Shown here: one piece after another, positions 35,745 through 45,192 of the stretch | Position numbering within the stretch: position 1 is the stretch's first letter | Layout: each line of letters starts with the position of its first letter | NCBI GenBank assembly: GCA_018607905.1 | Contig: JABBAP010000011.1 | Location: 1-64,000, forward strand | Direction of reading: 5' to 3' | Length of the DNA: 64,000 nt | From: Paracoccaceae bacterium | Lineage (GTDB): Bacteria; Pseudomonadota; Alphaproteobacteria; Rhodobacterales; Rhodobacteraceae | The notes under the pieces: model-generated | The model's database searches: none | The model's input: the letters and a program-made list of their open reading frames with translations, nothing else | What the model was told of the DNA's origin: nothing | Position numbers and translations under genes: made by a program

Positions 35745-36908
35745 TTATTTTAAAGGCTGCGCCTTCTCAACCAGCCGTGCAAAAACCGAGGCGCCAACAG
35801 GGCTGGCCTCATCATCAAAATCATACTTCGGATGATGTAAAAACGCCGTATCCCCGTTCCCGATGTAAAAATAACTGCCTGGAACCTGCTCCAACATATA
35901 GGAAAAATCCTCTGCCCCCATGGTTGGCGGCATGTCACGCACCACACGATCCTCCCCAACTACTTCGGCCGCCACATCACAGGCAAACGTGGTTTCAGCC
36001 GCATTGTTGATCGTCGCGGGATAGCCGTAGTTGTAAACCAACTCCGCCGATCCCCCCATCATCTCTGCCGTGCCTTTTACAATCGCTTTCATCCGCTCCA
36101 CCACCAGCGTCTGCACATCCTTGTCAAACGTGCGCACCGTTCCGCCCAGCATCGCAACCTCTGGCACCACGTTGTGGGTCGTGCCTGAATGAATCTCAGT
36201 CACCGACAAAACAACCGTCTTAATCGGGTCTACATTGCGCGTCACAATCGCCTGCAAATTTGTCGCCGTGTTCACCGCGATCATCACCGCATCCACGGTT
36301 TCATGGGGGCTGGCCGCATGCCCACCCGACCCTGTAATATGAATTTCAAAATCATCCGCCGCCGCCAACAATGGCCCCGCGCAGGTTTCAATATTCCCCA
36401 CAGGCGAATTGGGCAGCGAATGTTGTCCGTACACTTGGGTAATCCCAAAATTCTCGAACAACCCATCCTCAACCATGTAGCGCCCACCGCCCGATCCTTC
36501 TTCACCGGGCTGAAAAATCAACGCAACACGGCCTGAAAAGTTCCGCGTCTCCGCCAGATATTTCGCGGCCCCCAGCAGCATCGTCGTGTGCCCGTCATGC
36601 CCACAAGCATGCATCACACCCTCAACCGTGCTGGCATACTCCAGCCCCGTTTCCTCTGGCATCGGCAGCGCATCCATATCCGCGCGCAACCCAATCGTCG
36701 GCCCGTCGCCCTGCCCGTTGATAATCGCCACAACACCGCTCACGCCAAATTTCTCGTGTATCTCATCCACGCCAAATTCACGCAGCCGCTCCACCACAAA
36801 CGCCGCCGTCCCGTGGCATTCCATATCCAGTTCTGGATGCGCATGAATGTGGCGCCTCCACCCCTTCATCTCGTCAAAATATTCTGCAATTCGGTTGATT
36901 ACGGCCAT
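35745..36908 (-). CDS. M20 family amidohydrolase
   Basis: A 387-residue M20D metallopeptidase of the hippurate/N-acyl-amino-acid hydrolase type. Metal ligands appear in HACGHDGHTTM, QPGEEGSGG, GQHSLPN and the late TMGAEDFSYML; GLRADMDALPM is the conserved strand. It would cleave N-acyl groups from amino acids or auxin-like conjugates in the cytoplasm. The ATG at 36908 (M-A-V-I-N-R) is preferred over upstream ATGs because it gives the usual N-terminus. Divergent from mazG, 45 bases apart. Confidence 0.9.
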   Translation of the reverse strand: MAVINRIAEYFDEMKGWRRHIHAHPELDMECHGTAAFVVERLREFGVDEIHEKFGVSGVVAIINGQGDGPTIGLRADMDALPMPEETGLEYASTVEGVMHACGHDGHTTMLLGAAKYLAETRNFSGRVALIFQPGEEGSGGGRYMVEDGLFENFGITQVYGQHSLPNSPVGNIETCAGPLLAAADDFEIHITGSGGHAASPHETVDAVMIAVNTATNLQAIVTRNVDPIKTVVLSVTEIHSGTTHNVVPEVAMLGGTVRTFDKDVQTLVVERMKAIVKGTAEMMGGSAELVYNYGYPATINNAAETTFACDVAAEVVGEDRVVRDMPPTMGAEDFSYMLEQVPGSYFYIGNGDTAFLHHPKYDFDDEASPVGASVFARLVEKAQPLK

Positions 36909-36953
36909 GATTTCTGTTCCTTGTTTGGCATTCATTTTGGGGAAACCAGCACC

Positions 36954-37778
36954 ATGAGTAAAGACCAATCAGACGCGCTCTGCCTTGATCCAAATGGCGG
37001 CCTGCCCCGCCTGCTCGAAATCATGGCCCGTCTGCGCGATCCCGAAACAGGCTGCCCGTGGGACATTGAACAAACCTACGCCTCCATCGTCCCCTACACG
37101 ATAGAAGAGGCATACGAGGTCGCCGACGCCATCGCGCAAAACGACATGGCCGAATTAGAAGGCGAGTTGGGCGATCTCCTCCTCCAAGTCATCTATTACA
37201 CCCAAATGGGCTCCGAAGACGGCCACTTTGATTTCGCCTCCGTCACCAAAAACATCGCTGACAAAATGATCCATCGCCACCCCCACGTGTTCGGCGACGA
37301 ATCCCGCGATAAATCATCCGAACAACAAACCGCCGATTGGGAAAAGATCAAAGCGTCCGAGCGTGCCGCCAAAGGCGAGGTGAAAACCCGCACCCTTGAC
37401 GGCGTCGCCAAAAACCTCCCCGCCCTCACACGTGCAGTAAAGCTGCAAAAACGCGCCGCCCGCGTGGGGTTTGACTGGCCAGAAACCAGCCAAGTCCTCG
37501 ACAAGATAGCTGAGGAATCCGCCGAGCTGGTAGAAGCAAAAGACACCCTCACCCACGCCGAACAAGTCGAAGAATTCGGCGACCTCATGTTCGTCATGGC
37601 CAACTTGGGACGCCACCTCAAGATCGACCCAGAAGAGGCCCTGCGCGCCGCCAACCGCAAATTCCAAAAACGGTTCGAGTTTATTGAGGACGCGCTAGAA
37701 ACAAACGGCAAAACCCCCGCGCAATCCAACCTGCAAGAAATGGATGCGCTGTGGGATAAGGCGAAATTGGCGGAATGA
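36954..37778 (+). CDS. mazG: Nucleoside triphosphate pyrophosphohydrolase MazG
   Basis: A 274-residue double-domain MazG. The first domain has DPETGCPWDIEQTYASI then EEAYEVADAI and ELEGELGDLLLQV; the second has EESAELVEAKD and EEFGDLMFVMANLGRHL. The two E-E-x-x-E metal motifs are the active-site signature. It hydrolyses non-canonical or excess NTPs to NMP and PPi. ATG at 36954 with GGGGA ahead; the open frame further upstream (from 36588) is antisense to the amidohydrolase and rejected. Confidence 0.93.
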   Translation: MSKDQSDALCLDPNGGLPRLLEIMARLRDPETGCPWDIEQTYASIVPYTIEEAYEVADAIAQNDMAELEGELGDLLLQVIYYTQMGSEDGHFDFASVTKNIADKMIHRHPHVFGDESRDKSSEQQTADWEKIKASERAAKGEVKTRTLDGVAKNLPALTRAVKLQKRAARVGFDWPETSQVLDKIAEESAELVEAKDTLTHAEQVEEFGDLMFVMANLGRHLKIDPEEALRAANRKFQKRFEFIEDALETNGKTPAQSNLQEMDALWDKAKLAE

Positions 37779-37790
37779 ACGCTCACTGAT

Positions 37791-38549
37791 ATGGCCCGCT
37801 ATCAATCTTATATCATTTGCACCAGCCCTCGCAGCGGCAGCACGCTCCTATGCAAACTATTGGAACAAACAGGCAGAGCTGGCGCACCCGACTCCCATTT
37901 CCACGATCCATCTGTCCTAAAATGGCTGAAGTACTACGCCCTCTCCCCCGATCAATTCTCCACCCACACGGAAATGCTCGCAGCCATTTTCGACGCTGCC
38001 CGCACACAAGGATCGGGAAACACCGAAATTTTCGGCCTTAGAATACAACGCCACAGCTTTGACTATTTCCGCTCACAACTTGCCCTGCTGCACCCAAACC
38101 GCACCCGCACCAAGGGCAAAATCCAAGCTGCCTTCGGAAACACCCTGTTCATTCACCTCACGCGTCAAAACAAACTCGACCAAGCAATTTCCTACGTCAA
38201 AGCCACCCAATCTGGACTTTGGCACATGGCGCCCGATGGGACAGAACTGGAGCGTTTATCAGCTCCAAAACAACCCGAATACGATGCCAACGCCATCGCA
38301 AAACAATACGCCCAAGCCATCAAAGATGACCAAGATTGGATTGCTTGGTTTTCAAAGGAACAAATAGCACCGTTCACGATACCTTACGAAACCCTGTCCA
38401 ACGATCCTCAAAAGACACTCGCTAAAATTTCGGAAAAACTGGGTGTAGCGTTTGATCTCGCTACTGACTTTCAGCCCCCAATCGCCAAACTATCCAATGC
38501 CCAAAACCAAGAATGGGCGACACGATTCAGAGCAGAAAAGAACGTTTGA
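37791..38549 (+). CDS. Stf0-type sulfotransferase
   Basis: A 252-residue sulfotransferase of the Stf0 family. The PAPS phosphate loop TSPRSGSTLLCKLLEQTGRAG is at about residues 11-31 and the following DSHFHDP, ATQSGLWHMAPDG and PYETLSNDPQKTL regions match the family. Stf0 enzymes transfer sulfate from PAPS to sugars, best known for trehalose-2-sulfate in mycobacteria; here the acceptor is unknown. The gene follows mazG by 12 bases, but joint function is not indicated. Confidence 0.85.
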   Translation: MARYQSYIICTSPRSGSTLLCKLLEQTGRAGAPDSHFHDPSVLKWLKYYALSPDQFSTHTEMLAAIFDAARTQGSGNTEIFGLRIQRHSFDYFRSQLALLHPNRTRTKGKIQAAFGNTLFIHLTRQNKLDQAISYVKATQSGLWHMAPDGTELERLSAPKQPEYDANAIAKQYAQAIKDDQDWIAWFSKEQIAPFTIPYETLSNDPQKTLAKISEKLGVAFDLATDFQPPIAKLSNAQNQEWATRFRAEKNV

Positions 38550-38551
38550 AC

Positions 38552-38902
38552 TTACAAATGCACCAAAACATTCAACAACGTCCCCGCAGGATCACGCACA
38601 TAAAACCGGCGCACCCCCCAAGGCTCATCGACAATTCCATACTCAACACGATGCCCCGCCGCCTGAACCCGCGCATAAATCGCGTCAACATCATCCACCT
38701 CAATCGAAAGATCAGGCACCGCCGTCCCCGATCCGCCCTCTGATGCCACACTGATCTGAACAGACGCAACCTCCCCAGACGCCAACGTTGAAATCCAACC
38801 AAAATCCATCGCCACATCCAGATCGAACACCGCCAGATAAAACGCCCGCACGCCTTCAACCTCTGCCACCGCAATATTCGCCACAATCCGCTTTACAACC
38901 AT
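38552..38902 (-). CDS. VOC-family protein (glyoxalase-like)
   Basis: A 116-residue vicinal oxygen chelate protein with one domain of two beta-alpha-beta-beta-beta modules: NIAVAEVEGVRAFYLAVFDL and LSIEVDDVDAIYARVQAAGH, ending FYVRDPAGTLLNVL. The family binds metal and processes small substrates or gives resistance. The next gene on the same strand is another VOC gene, with different sequence (45 bases apart), so a two-protein unit is plausible. Confidence 0.75.
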   Translation of the reverse strand: MVVKRIVANIAVAEVEGVRAFYLAVFDLDVAMDFGWISTLASGEVASVQISVASEGGSGTAVPDLSIEVDDVDAIYARVQAAGHRVEYGIVDEPWGVRRFYVRDPAGTLLNVLVHL

Positions 38903-38947
38903 TGATGCACCCCTCTCGCTTTCTTCTGGCCAAAAATATCCAAATCC

Positions 38948-39343
38948 CTAATTCGCAAATTCTACCAAATCCCAAAGCGTGCCGTACAAGTCCTTAAAAA
39001 CCGCAACCGTTCCATAATCCGCGACCATCGGTTCGCGCACAAACTCCACCCCACGATCCAAATACACCTGATAATCGCGCCAAAAATCATCGGTGCGCAG
39101 AAACAAAAACACCCGCCCCCCAGATTGATCCCCAACCCAGTTTTCCTGATGCGGATTGGACGCGCGCGCCAACAAAATCGACGCCGCACCCTCGCCCTTC
39201 GGCTTCACCAAAACCCAGCGTTTGTCCTGCTCGGCTTGATAGTCATCCGCAACCAGATCAAACCCCAAAACATCCACATAAAACGCAATCGCCTCGTCGT
39301 AATCACGCACCACAACCGCAACATGCGCCAGCGATTGGCTCAT
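38948..39343 (-). CDS. VOC-family protein, glyoxalase-like
   Basis: A 131-residue VOC protein: LAHVAVVVRDYDEAIAFYVDV at the N-terminus, GRVFLFLRTDDFWRDYQVYL in the second module and FKDLYGTLWDLVEFAN at the end. Start ATG at 39343, overlapping the stop of the TSUP gene by 4 bases, so translation is coupled. The frame is open far upstream inside the TSUP gene but that part is not real. Substrate unknown. Confidence 0.78.
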   Translation of the reverse strand: MSQSLAHVAVVVRDYDEAIAFYVDVLGFDLVADDYQAEQDKRWVLVKPKGEGAASILLARASNPHQENWVGDQSGGRVFLFLRTDDFWRDYQVYLDRGVEFVREPMVADYGTVAVFKDLYGTLWDLVEFAN

Positions 39344-40089
39344 GCGATCAACCGCGCAAAAAATACCGCGCTCATACCAAAACCGACCACAATCACAATC
39401 CAGCGCACAACCTGTTTGGACAGCACCCGCGCAACAGGCGCTCCCGCGTATCCCCCAGCAGTCGCCCCAATCATCATCACAATCGCTTGGGGCCATTCTA
39501 CCAATCCGCTCACCGCAAACGCCGCCACAGAAATCCCCGACAACGCAAACGACAACCCATTTTTCAACCCGTTCATCTCGTGAATATTGCGCATCCCCCA
39601 CAGCGAAAACAACGCCAGCAAAACGATGCCCAAACCACCATTGAAATACCCGCCATAAACGCTGACCAAAAATAACCCAACCGCGCCAAAAGGCACAACA
39701 GAGCGCGATTTCGCCGCCGCATAATCGCGGATTTGGTCGCCAAACAAAAACACCAACGTCGCCGCGAGCAACAGGAACGGCACCACAAAATTGAACGCCC
39801 CATCGCTTGAAATCACCAACAAAACCGCGCCGATCAATCCCCCCAACAACGTGATCGCGCACAACCGCAACATCTGCTTGCGATCAAACGCAGCCAACTC
39901 GTCTTTAAACCCGACCGCCCCCGCCAAATAGCCAGGGAACACCGCCACCGCGCTTGTCGCATTTGCAATCACAGGGGGCACCCCCGTGAACACCAGCGCC
40001 GGAAACGTCAAAAACGAGCCACCACCCGCAATCGTATTTAATACACCAGCCGCAAACGCGGCGAGCGCCAAAAGGATCATATCAGTCAT
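39340..40089 (-). CDS. TSUP/TauE-SafE family anion exporter
   Basis: A 249-residue polytopic membrane protein with about eight hydrophobic segments. The N-terminal pattern AAGVLNTIAGGGSFLTFPAL and the mid segment YGGYFNGGLGIVLLALFS (the GGYFGAG-type motif) are diagnostic of TSUP. Members export sulfite, sulfoacetate or similar anions. Overlaps the VOC gene by 4 bases. Start ATG at 40089 (M-T-D-M-I-L); the longer upstream frame lacks support. Confidence 0.85.
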   Translation of the reverse strand: MTDMILLALAAFAAGVLNTIAGGGSFLTFPALVFTGVPPVIANATSAVAVFPGYLAGAVGFKDELAAFDRKQMLRLCAITLLGGLIGAVLLVISSDGAFNFVVPFLLLAATLVFLFGDQIRDYAAAKSRSVVPFGAVGLFLVSVYGGYFNGGLGIVLLALFSLWGMRNIHEMNGLKNGLSFALSGISVAAFAVSGLVEWPQAIVMMIGATAGGYAGAPVARVLSKQVVRWIVIVVGFGMSAVFFARLIA

Positions 40090-40210
40090 ACCTCCCAATA
40101 CCCAGATTTGCCCCAAACAACCACACCCTTTCACAATTCGCACATTTATACATTTAATTATTGTTTTACGATAATAAAATGCTACTAAAGACCCACATAA
40201 GGAGCCACGC

Positions 40211-40348
40211 ATGATTCCCCTTAAACAAATAGTCCCGATAATCCTGTGCCTTGCCACCAGCACAACAGCCGCCTCACCGCAAGTCATAGACGATTGTGCA
40301 ACCCGCCCAGCCCCGATCCAAGGCAGAATGCCCTGCGCCCCGCATTAG
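40211..40348 (+). CDS. Small secreted peptide, 45 residues
   Basis: ATG at 40211 follows AAGGAG (spacing 6), then a signal peptide MIPLKQIVPIILCLATSTTA and a short mature tail VIDDCATRPAPIQGRMPCAPH with two cysteines before TAG at 40348. No family recognised. It is too short to judge by codon use, but the ribosome site plus signal peptide make translation likely. It lies 56 bases before the nucleoside hydrolase gene on the same strand. The rest of the gap holds no clear feature. Confidence 0.45.
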   Translation: MIPLKQIVPIILCLATSTTAASPQVIDDCATRPAPIQGRMPCAPH

Positions 40349-40403
40349 GGCGGTTTAATACCTCTAAAAAACCGTCTAACCTGCATCCAACAAAGGATGC
40401 ACC

Positions 40404-41342
40404 ATGACCCAACCACGCAAAATCATCATCGACACGGACCCAGGCCAAGACGACGCCGTCGCCCTCCTCCTCGCACTCGCCTCCCCAGAACTTGACGTGC
40501 TCGCCATCACCGTCGTCGCGGGCAACGTGCCCCTGCCGCTTACCGAATTGAACACCCGCAAAATCGTGGAATTATCAGGGCGCACAGACGTGCCGATCTA
40601 CGCAGGATGCGCAGAACCGATGGATCGCAAACTTGTCACGGCCGAACACGTGCACGGCCGCACGGGTCTTGATGGGCCAACCCTGCCCGATCCGAAAATC
40701 CAACTGCAACCCGAACACGCCGTTGATTTCTTAATCGAAACCCTGCGCACCACACCCGATGTCACGCTCTGCCCGCTTGGCCCGCTCACCAACATCGCAA
40801 CGGCCCTGCAACGCGCCCCCGAAATTAAGGAAAACATCCGCGAAATCGTCCTCATGGGCGGTGGCTTTTTTGAAGGTGGCAACATCACGCCCGCCGCAGA
40901 ATTCAACATCTACGTCGATCCCACCGCCGCCGATATCGTGCTGCGCTCGGGCATCCAAACCACCATCCTACCGCTCGATTGCACCCATAACGCGCTCACC
41001 ACCGCGCCCCGCGTCGCCGCATTTCGCGCGCTCCCAAACCGCGCTGGCCCCGCCGTCGCCGAGCTTACCGATTTTTTTGAACGCTACGACAAAGAAAAAT
41101 ATGGATCAGAGGGCGCCCCCCTGCACGATCCAACCGTCATCGCCTATCTGCTTGATCCAACCCTGTTTGAAACCCGCCACATCAACGTCACGGTGGAAAC
41201 CAAATCCGACCTCACGCTTGGTGCAACAGTTGCCGATTGGTGGCGCGTCACTGATCGCAAACCCAATGCCACTTGGGTGCGCAACCTTGATGCAGACGGC
41301 TTCTTCAAACTGCTGACAGACCGCCTCGCGACCCTACCCTAA
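40404..41342 (+). CDS. Nucleoside hydrolase (IunH family)
   Basis: A 312-residue inosine-uridine-preferring nucleoside hydrolase. The calcium and ribose-binding N-terminus IIIDTDPGQDDAVALLLAL is at residues 8-26, and the mid EIVLMGGGFFEGGNITPAAEFN and late LHDPTVIAYLLDP complete the active site. It splits ribonucleosides into base and ribose for salvage. Single gene; the upstream 45-residue peptide gene is on the same strand. The exact nucleoside preference cannot be read. Confidence 0.92.
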   Translation: MTQPRKIIIDTDPGQDDAVALLLALASPELDVLAITVVAGNVPLPLTELNTRKIVELSGRTDVPIYAGCAEPMDRKLVTAEHVHGRTGLDGPTLPDPKIQLQPEHAVDFLIETLRTTPDVTLCPLGPLTNIATALQRAPEIKENIREIVLMGGGFFEGGNITPAAEFNIYVDPTAADIVLRSGIQTTILPLDCTHNALTTAPRVAAFRALPNRAGPAVAELTDFFERYDKEKYGSEGAPLHDPTVIAYLLDPTLFETRHINVTVETKSDLTLGATVADWWRVTDRKPNATWVRNLDADGFFKLLTDRLATLP

Positions 41343-41357
41343 CAGCTTCTTTTGGCC

Positions 41358-42278
41358 CTAAATATCCCCGCCGGAGGCATCCTGTTTCGCCAAAACTGCC
41401 TTCGGCTTGCGGTTGATCAAGACAATCCCGATGCTCACCAAAACCAGCGCGGCCAGTATCCAGATCGACACGTCTTCTCCCAGCATCAACCAGCCCAGCA
41501 GAACACCAAACACAGGGGCTAAAAACCCGAAACTCGCCATGTCACTGGCAGGGTATTTCGACAAAACCCAGAACCACGTGGAAAACCCGAACCCAACAAC
41601 CACAACCGCCTGAAACACCAGAATACCCCAGTGTTCGGGGCGCAAATCGCGCACCTGATCGCCGATCAAATACGACACAGGGATCAGCACAAACGCCGAG
41701 ACAACCAACTGATACAACAACTGCATTTCAGGCACGGATCGGTTCATCGGCGTCAATCGCGCCACCAACCCAATGCCGGCCCACATCATCGCCGCCGCAA
41801 TGCAGAAGATATCGCCCAGCAACAGGTTTTCGCCTTCACCGCGTCCCCACATGGCAACCACCACCCCTAGCATTGCAACCCCGAGGCCCAACGCGCGAAT
41901 GGGCGTAATCCGCTCCGCAGGAATCAGGAAATGCGCGCCAATCGTCATCCAAACAGGCATCGTGTAAAACAGCACCGAAACCCGCGCGACGGTAGAATAA
42001 TCAAGCGCAAGAAACATTAGCAAAAACTCTACTGCGAAAATAATGCCGGTCAAAATCCCCCACGGCAGGCTGCCATCCGAAATGGATAACCGACGACGGA
42101 AAATCAACGCTAACGCCAAAACAGGAAGGATCGCAAACGCAGATCGCACACCCGCCTGCATCGCAGGGTGCATCCCAACAGCCACCATTTTCACCAAAAC
42201 TTGGTTCAACCCCAACAGGAATGAAACCGAAACCAACAACGTCCCGCCCAGCGCGTCTATTCGATCTTTGCGTTCCAT
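41358..42278 (-). CDS. EamA (DMT superfamily) transporter
   Basis: A 306-residue protein with ten membrane segments in two five-segment repeats. N-terminal SFLLGLNQVLVKMVAVGMHP, then the conserved LALDYSTVARVSVLFYTMPVW near the end of the first EamA repeat and FGFLAPVFGVLLGWLMLGEDV in the second. Such proteins export amino acids or small metabolites. A second EamA gene is at 51112-52035 with different sequence. Convergent with the nucleoside hydrolase gene. Confidence 0.85.
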   Translation of the reverse strand: MERKDRIDALGGTLLVSVSFLLGLNQVLVKMVAVGMHPAMQAGVRSAFAILPVLALALIFRRRLSISDGSLPWGILTGIIFAVEFLLMFLALDYSTVARVSVLFYTMPVWMTIGAHFLIPAERITPIRALGLGVAMLGVVVAMWGRGEGENLLLGDIFCIAAAMMWAGIGLVARLTPMNRSVPEMQLLYQLVVSAFVLIPVSYLIGDQVRDLRPEHWGILVFQAVVVVGFGFSTWFWVLSKYPASDMASFGFLAPVFGVLLGWLMLGEDVSIWILAALVLVSIGIVLINRKPKAVLAKQDASGGDI

Positions 42279-42342
42279 TCAGTTGGCCCTTGCTGCGATT
42301 TGGGCCACCCTAGGGCTGCACACCGCGCGCAACAATCACTAA

Positions 42343-43341
42343 TCACTCGGCAGGGGTCATCGCACGTTCAGGACGCGACGTCGGGAACCCAACCATCTTG
42401 CCTCGCGCTTCATCCCACAGCTTCATGTTCATGCATTGGATCACTTTATTCCAAGTAATCCGTTGGGGCTGCATATCGTCAGACAATTCTGCGTAACAGG
42501 CCCGCAATTTGTAACACGGAATGCGCGCATTCAAATGATGCAGATCGTGAAACCCCGCATCAAACAACACGAAATTCATCACGGGCCCCAAATCCAAAAC
42601 ACTGGACCCCGCCAACGATGCCTCTTGGAAATCATACGCCTCGTCGGCCTTCCAATAGGTGAATTCATAATTATGCCCGAGGTAGACAATCAACACTCCG
42701 AAACACGCCGCAAATGCGGTTGCTCCAAGAATCATCGCCAAACCCGCCCAGCCAAACACAGCGTAGGCCACGGCCCAGAGCCCAAACATCAGAACATTCT
42801 GCGTAATCACATCGCCAACCCCCGTGCGAATGCCGCTTTTCGGGAACCGATAGCGCACGAAAAACACCAGCAACGCACCGATGCCAAACAACACAACGGG
42901 ATGGCGAAACGCGCGGTATCCTAACCGCGCCATTGGTGTCGCATCCTCATATTCTTGCAGCGTCCAGGTCATCACCTCATGCGCATCGCGGTGCGCCAAA
43001 TCCCCAACCGTGGCGTGATGGCGGTTGTGATTGTATATCATCGCCTTGAACGAATTCAACGTGATCGCACTAAGCCCCACACCGGCAATCGTGTTCATTC
43101 GCTTGGTCGAAAAATGCATCCAATGGCCGCAATCGTGCTGCGTGATGTAAATCCGAATGATAACCCCAGCCAGCACTATCATCGCTGCCAAACGCACGGC
43201 CAACACATCGTAAAACGCGATCCCAAACGCCCACAGCCCAAAGAATAACCCCAACGACAGCGCCAAATGCCCCGCCGCCACGCGATCATCCGCCTTCATA
43301 TATTTGAACGTCCGTTTTCGTAGATTTGTCGATTGCTCCAA
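42343..43341 (-). CDS. Fatty acid desaturase, membrane-bound
   Basis: A 332-residue protein with four or more membrane segments and three histidine boxes: HDCGHWMHF (residues about 70-78), NHNRHHATVGD (about 105-115) and FHDLHHLNA (about 267-275). These bind the di-iron centre. The substrate could be acyl lipids or another hydrocarbon-like compound (carotenoid ketolase and related enzymes share this fold). The gene is alone. Start M-E-Q-S-T-N at 43341. Confidence 0.8.
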   Translation of the reverse strand: MEQSTNLRKRTFKYMKADDRVAAGHLALSLGLFFGLWAFGIAFYDVLAVRLAAMIVLAGVIIRIYITQHDCGHWMHFSTKRMNTIAGVGLSAITLNSFKAMIYNHNRHHATVGDLAHRDAHEVMTWTLQEYEDATPMARLGYRAFRHPVVLFGIGALLVFFVRYRFPKSGIRTGVGDVITQNVLMFGLWAVAYAVFGWAGLAMILGATAFAACFGVLIVYLGHNYEFTYWKADEAYDFQEASLAGSSVLDLGPVMNFVLFDAGFHDLHHLNARIPCYKLRACYAELSDDMQPQRITWNKVIQCMNMKLWDEARGKMVGFPTSRPERAMTPAE

Positions 43342-43518
43342 TGTCCGAGCCCACCCTTAAAAATATTTTCCCCCATGCGCTGAAAATACAAGCACCCAAA
43401 ATGCTTAACGCGATAATCATATTTTGTCCAATATCTTCGCCAATTCAGCTGAATTGACAAAGTAAAATGATCAAGGCTACTTCTAAGTACCTTTCTTTTT
43501 CTTATTTGATGATCCCGC

Positions 43519-44235
43519 ATGACCAACCCAAAAACTGATGAAATCGACGTTCGCGAAATCACGCAAAGCTATTACCGCGTGCGCCGTTTGCTCGGCTATC
43601 TCGGCTTTGCGCTCCCCCTCGTTTTGATCCTCGGTGCACTCCTCACCCGCGCCGAACTCGAACCCTCGATCTCCGATTTTTACCACACCGTCCTGCGCGA
43701 TCTTTTCGTTGGCGTTTTGATCACGATGGGCGTTTTTCTGGTGTCCTACCAAGGATACGAGCGAAAGGAAGGCGAGCCGTTTTCCGACAACATCCTTGCA
43801 ACATTCGCAGGCATCATGGCCTTTGGCGTCGCACTTTTCCCCAATGAAACCGCCAACCAAACCGAGGTCACATTCGCGCAATCAATGATGGGCCTGAAAT
43901 ACACCAGCCTCGCCCATTACGTCTGCGCCATCCTGTTTTTGCTCTGCCTTGGCGCATTTTGCTTCGTGCGTTTTGCCCAAACCGCCAACCCGTCGCGGCG
44001 CAAAACCTATACGCGCTGCGGTTGGATCATTGTCGGCGCGGCTGTTTTCGCAATCGCTGTCTCAGTGATCAAAATCGCGAAGATCGAACCCTATTCTGAT
44101 TACGTCAATGCCTGGTCGCTGGTGTTCTGGGCCGAAACCGTTGCTGTCTGGGCGTTTTCCTACGCATGGCTAATCAAGGGCCATTTTGACGAATTAGGCC
44201 TCATCAAACCGCTCAAACTGATTGACCGCGGATGA
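43519..44235 (+). CDS. Six-segment membrane protein, unknown
   Basis: A 238-residue integral membrane protein with about six hydrophobic segments. Notable residues: TRAELEPSISDFYHTVLRDLFVGVLI, and later FAGIMAFGVALFPNE and a positively charged loop RFAQTANPSRRKTYTR. The SDFYHT-type motif occurs in small conserved bacterial membrane proteins of unknown role. It overlaps the next gene, a methyltransferase, by 4 bases, so the two are coupled. No function can be assigned. Confidence 0.65.
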   Translation: MTNPKTDEIDVREITQSYYRVRRLLGYLGFALPLVLILGALLTRAELEPSISDFYHTVLRDLFVGVLITMGVFLVSYQGYERKEGEPFSDNILATFAGIMAFGVALFPNETANQTEVTFAQSMMGLKYTSLAHYVCAILFLLCLGAFCFVRFAQTANPSRRKTYTRCGWIIVGAAVFAIAVSVIKIAKIEPYSDYVNAWSLVFWAETVAVWAFSYAWLIKGHFDELGLIKPLKLIDRG

Positions 44236-45050
44236 GCGAAATCCTCGCAGCGCTCGAAAAACACCAGTTCCACATGCAAGACATCTGGGTGTCGGGCGCA
44301 AACTTCGCCTACCGCTCGATTGAACCCACACTAGACGCCCTACCAAACGGCGCCTCTGTGCTCGAAGTTGGCTGTGGCGGCGGCATCCTGATGGCGATGC
44401 TTTCTGAGCGCCGACCCGACCTGCATTTCACTGGCATCGAACCGTTTGGCGACGGGTTCACAGGCCTTGCCGAACTGACCGATTTCCTACGCACACGCGG
44501 CATGCGCATCCACAAAACGGGCTACGAGGATTTCACCCCCCAAACCCAATACGATTTCATTTATCTGGTGAACGTCTTTGAACATCTGCCCGATTGGCGC
44601 GATTTCCTGCAAACCGTCGAACGCTGGCTCAAACCAGAGGGCAGCTGCATTATCCTGTGCCCAAACTACGATTTCCCGTTTGAACCCCACTTCAACCGCC
44701 CCACCTATGGCGGCAAATCCGCGATGGCCAAACGCTACGCCCAGCGCATCACGTTTGTTGAGGAGAAATACAAAATGCCCGGCCTCTGGGACAGCCTCAA
44801 TTTCGTCAAACTGTCGCAAGTCAAAGCAGAAATGCCCAACACCGGCCTGACCCTCACAATTGACCCAGACATCACCGATCGCATCGTGGAACGCCTGAAC
44901 TGGGACAAAACATTCGCGGACAACATGGCCTTTGTCGGTGGCATCGGAAAAGTCGTCAAAGCCCTCGGCATCACGCGGCTGTTGCGCACCAAACGGCTTG
45001 AGCATATGCACCCCTACATGTTTATATCGCTGCACCGCAGCATACCGTAG
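44232..45050 (+). CDS. Class I SAM-dependent methyltransferase
   Basis: A 272-residue protein. SAM-binding region: ASVLEVGCGGGILMAMLSERR at about residues 39-59, then the TGIEPFGDGF strand-2 acidic region and FIYLVNVFEHLPDWRDFL, where the E-H-L pattern is typical of methyltransferase motif III-IV. A late basic region LRTKRLEHMH follows. The acceptor is unknown; lipids, quinones or sugars are possible. Translated together with the upstream membrane protein (4-base overlap). Confidence 0.78.
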   Translation: MSEILAALEKHQFHMQDIWVSGANFAYRSIEPTLDALPNGASVLEVGCGGGILMAMLSERRPDLHFTGIEPFGDGFTGLAELTDFLRTRGMRIHKTGYEDFTPQTQYDFIYLVNVFEHLPDWRDFLQTVERWLKPEGSCIILCPNYDFPFEPHFNRPTYGGKSAMAKRYAQRITFVEEKYKMPGLWDSLNFVKLSQVKAEMPNTGLTLTIDPDITDRIVERLNWDKTFADNMAFVGGIGKVVKALGITRLLRTKRLEHMHPYMFISLHRSIP

Positions 45051-45132
45051 CATTCCCTTGCGTTAACCACTTTTCAACGAAATCAACACCCTAGCCTTGC
45101 AAAAAACGCATAGCGGCTTTTCACTGACTCTT

Positions 45133-45159
45133 CTTGAATTGGCCATCAACCCTCCCTAT
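45133..45159 (+). promoter_or_regulatory. RpoH-like promoter of the second DUF1127 unit
   Basis: CTTGAA (45133-45138) and CCCTAT (45154-45159) with a 15-base spacer match the sigma-32 pattern well. It sits about 30-60 bases before the second DUF1127 start. The parallel with 27629-27657 suggests both units belong to the same heat or oxidative-stress regulon. Confidence 0.55.
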
Positions 45160-45192
45160 TTCTGCAGTGCAGCATGAAAAAGGATCACCGAT

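Noticed and set aside
36588-36953. N-terminal extension of mazG by 122 codons
   Set aside because: It is antisense to the amidohydrolase start and lacks family similarity; the ATG at 36954 with a GGGGA site gives a normal MazG.
39340-39862. Extension of the second VOC gene to 304 residues
   Set aside because: The extra part is another frame of the TSUP transporter gene; the ATG at 39343 overlaps the TSUP stop and fits the VOC fold.
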